Shown piece after piece: positions 37,887 to 38,361 of a stretch of DNA of 38,361 nucleotides. The position numbers and the translations under genes were made by a program. The notes below the pieces were generated by a model. The model was not told the DNA's origin and made no database searches. It saw nothing but the letters and a program-made list of their open reading frames with translations. This DNA comes from an uncultured Clostridium sp. (GTDB taxonomy: Bacteria > Bacillota > Clostridia > TANB77 > CAG-508). The first letter of the stretch is position 1. The number at the start of each line of letters is the position of its first letter. The stretch lies in the NCBI GenBank assembly GCA_947575745.1, contig CANPOS010000019.1, forward strand, positions 1-38,361, in the 5' to 3' direction.

Positions 37887-38030
37887 ATGGATAAGAAAAA
37901 AATGATGAATTGGATAATAGCAATAATAGTTGCTATTGTATATCTAACAGTAAGCATTATATTTAAGGCTTGGGCATATTCTTGGCTTATATGGGTAGTT
38001 TATGCAATTTATAGATTTATAGTAAAATAG
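37887..38030 (+). CDS. 47-aa two-helix membrane protein
   Basis: A GAGGAGGTATAAAATA site precedes ATG 37887, and TAG is at 38028-38030. The product starts MDKKKMMNWIIAIIVAIVYL and ends with WLIWVVYAIYRFIVK, giving two hydrophobic helices. It is short but has the best ribosome site of the run. Family not recognised. Confidence 0.75.
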   Translation: MDKKKMMNWIIAIIVAIVYLTVSIIFKAWAYSWLIWVVYAIYRFIVK

Positions 38031-38065
38031 ACAAACTACAAGTCAAATTAGGAGTGTGATTAAAT

Positions 38066-38302
38066 ATGTTTAATTTAAGGAAAGAAACTATAAAAAAGAA
38101 TATATTTTTAATACTATCAAATATATCAGCATTTGTATTTATAGCAGGTTTAATGTGTACTATTTTAGGAGATGATAGCCCTGTCAAATTTATAGTAAAT
38201 GGAAGTCCTATAAAATTGATAGTACCACCATTATTAGTTTTTGCTGTTAGTTTTATATTATATAGAAAAAGTAAAAATACAATAAAAGCAAATACAAAGT
38301 AA
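38066..38302 (+). CDS. 78-aa two-helix membrane protein
   Basis: A TAGGAGTGTG site precedes ATG. The helices are IFLILSNISAFVFIAGLMCT and LIVPPLLVFAVSFILY, with a short outer loop and a basic tail. It shares its layout, and RK/NT-type tail, with the 62-aa protein at 37664. Family not recognised. Confidence 0.75.
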   Translation: MFNLRKETIKKNIFLILSNISAFVFIAGLMCTILGDDSPVKFIVNGSPIKLIVPPLLVFAVSFILYRKSKNTIKANTK

Positions 38303-38323
38303 CACAAAATTACATGTATACTG

Positions 38324-38361
38324 TTAGATGTAAATAAATGAGTTTACATCTAATTTTTTTG
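38324..38361 (+). terminator. Intrinsic terminator at the window end
   Basis: TTAGATGTAAA (38324-38334) pairs with TTTACATCTAA (38343-38353), followed by TTTTTTT. Confidence 0.9.

Overview
The window reads as chromosomal DNA of an AT-rich, low-GC Gram-positive bacterium, most likely an uncultured gut member of the Clostridia. The evidence is a class B sortase, AGGAGG-type ribosome sites, AGA-dominated arginine codons, VanZ, an undecaprenol-kinase-like protein, an M6 protease carrying a dockerin, and paired ABC/two-component modules. I infer this from gene content and cannot name a species.

Layout. 1-2070 (minus strand): a class B sortase cut by the window edge, a TPKTG-anchored surface protein, and a 48-aa membrane protein beside a decayed copy of itself. 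2244-6600: a small accessory island with a ribbon-helix-helix protein, a perfectly paired three-way-junction element, a broken PD-(D/E)XK nuclease gene, and a Septu-like ATPase/HNH defence pair. 6626-11246: secreted surface genes (a cadherin-like sandwich protein in two pieces and an M6/GLUG/Big_2/dockerin protease). 11368-16999: vanZ and housekeeping genes thrS, rpiB, trpS and obg, separated by long stem-loops. 17067-17525: a GC-rich, foreign-looking minus-strand gene. 17628-24120: a TetR-controlled ABC-2 exporter, then a MATE transporter fused to a cytidylate-kinase-like domain with its MarR. 24135-27055: PAP2 phosphatase, DgkA, DUF362, an ECF S component and DUF1893. 27419-35074: two ABC modules around a two-component system. 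35277-38302: an ECF sigma factor, a probable anti-sigma protein and a run of small membrane proteins.

Main discovery. Six otherwise normal genes appear broken, and all seven breaks are the same event. An extra C sits directly before a conserved glycine codon, so the old frame presents an in-frame CGG and the protein continues only if the ribosome moves +1 and reads GGN as Gly. The genes are the M6 protease, vanZ (two sites), trpS, the ABC ATPase (inside its P-loop), an ABC permease and the ECF sigma factor. Reading every native gene, I found no in-frame CGG that is simply read as arginine; all seven in-frame CGGs are frame-switch points, while out-of-frame CGG strings (NNC GGN, NCG GNN) are common and harmless. 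This points to CGG being an unassigned or hungry codon that triggers efficient +1 frameshifting, or to a tRNA-Gly that reads the quadruplet CGGN. The only genes that look truly dead break in other ways. The foreign gene at 17067-17525 does use CGG as Arg and would be cut short under this rule.

Other points of interest are the ABC/regulator operators (a 31-bp palindrome over the tetR promoter, and two dyads before the MATE gene), the intergenic long stem-loops, and a possible 6S-like RNA at 27106-27318.
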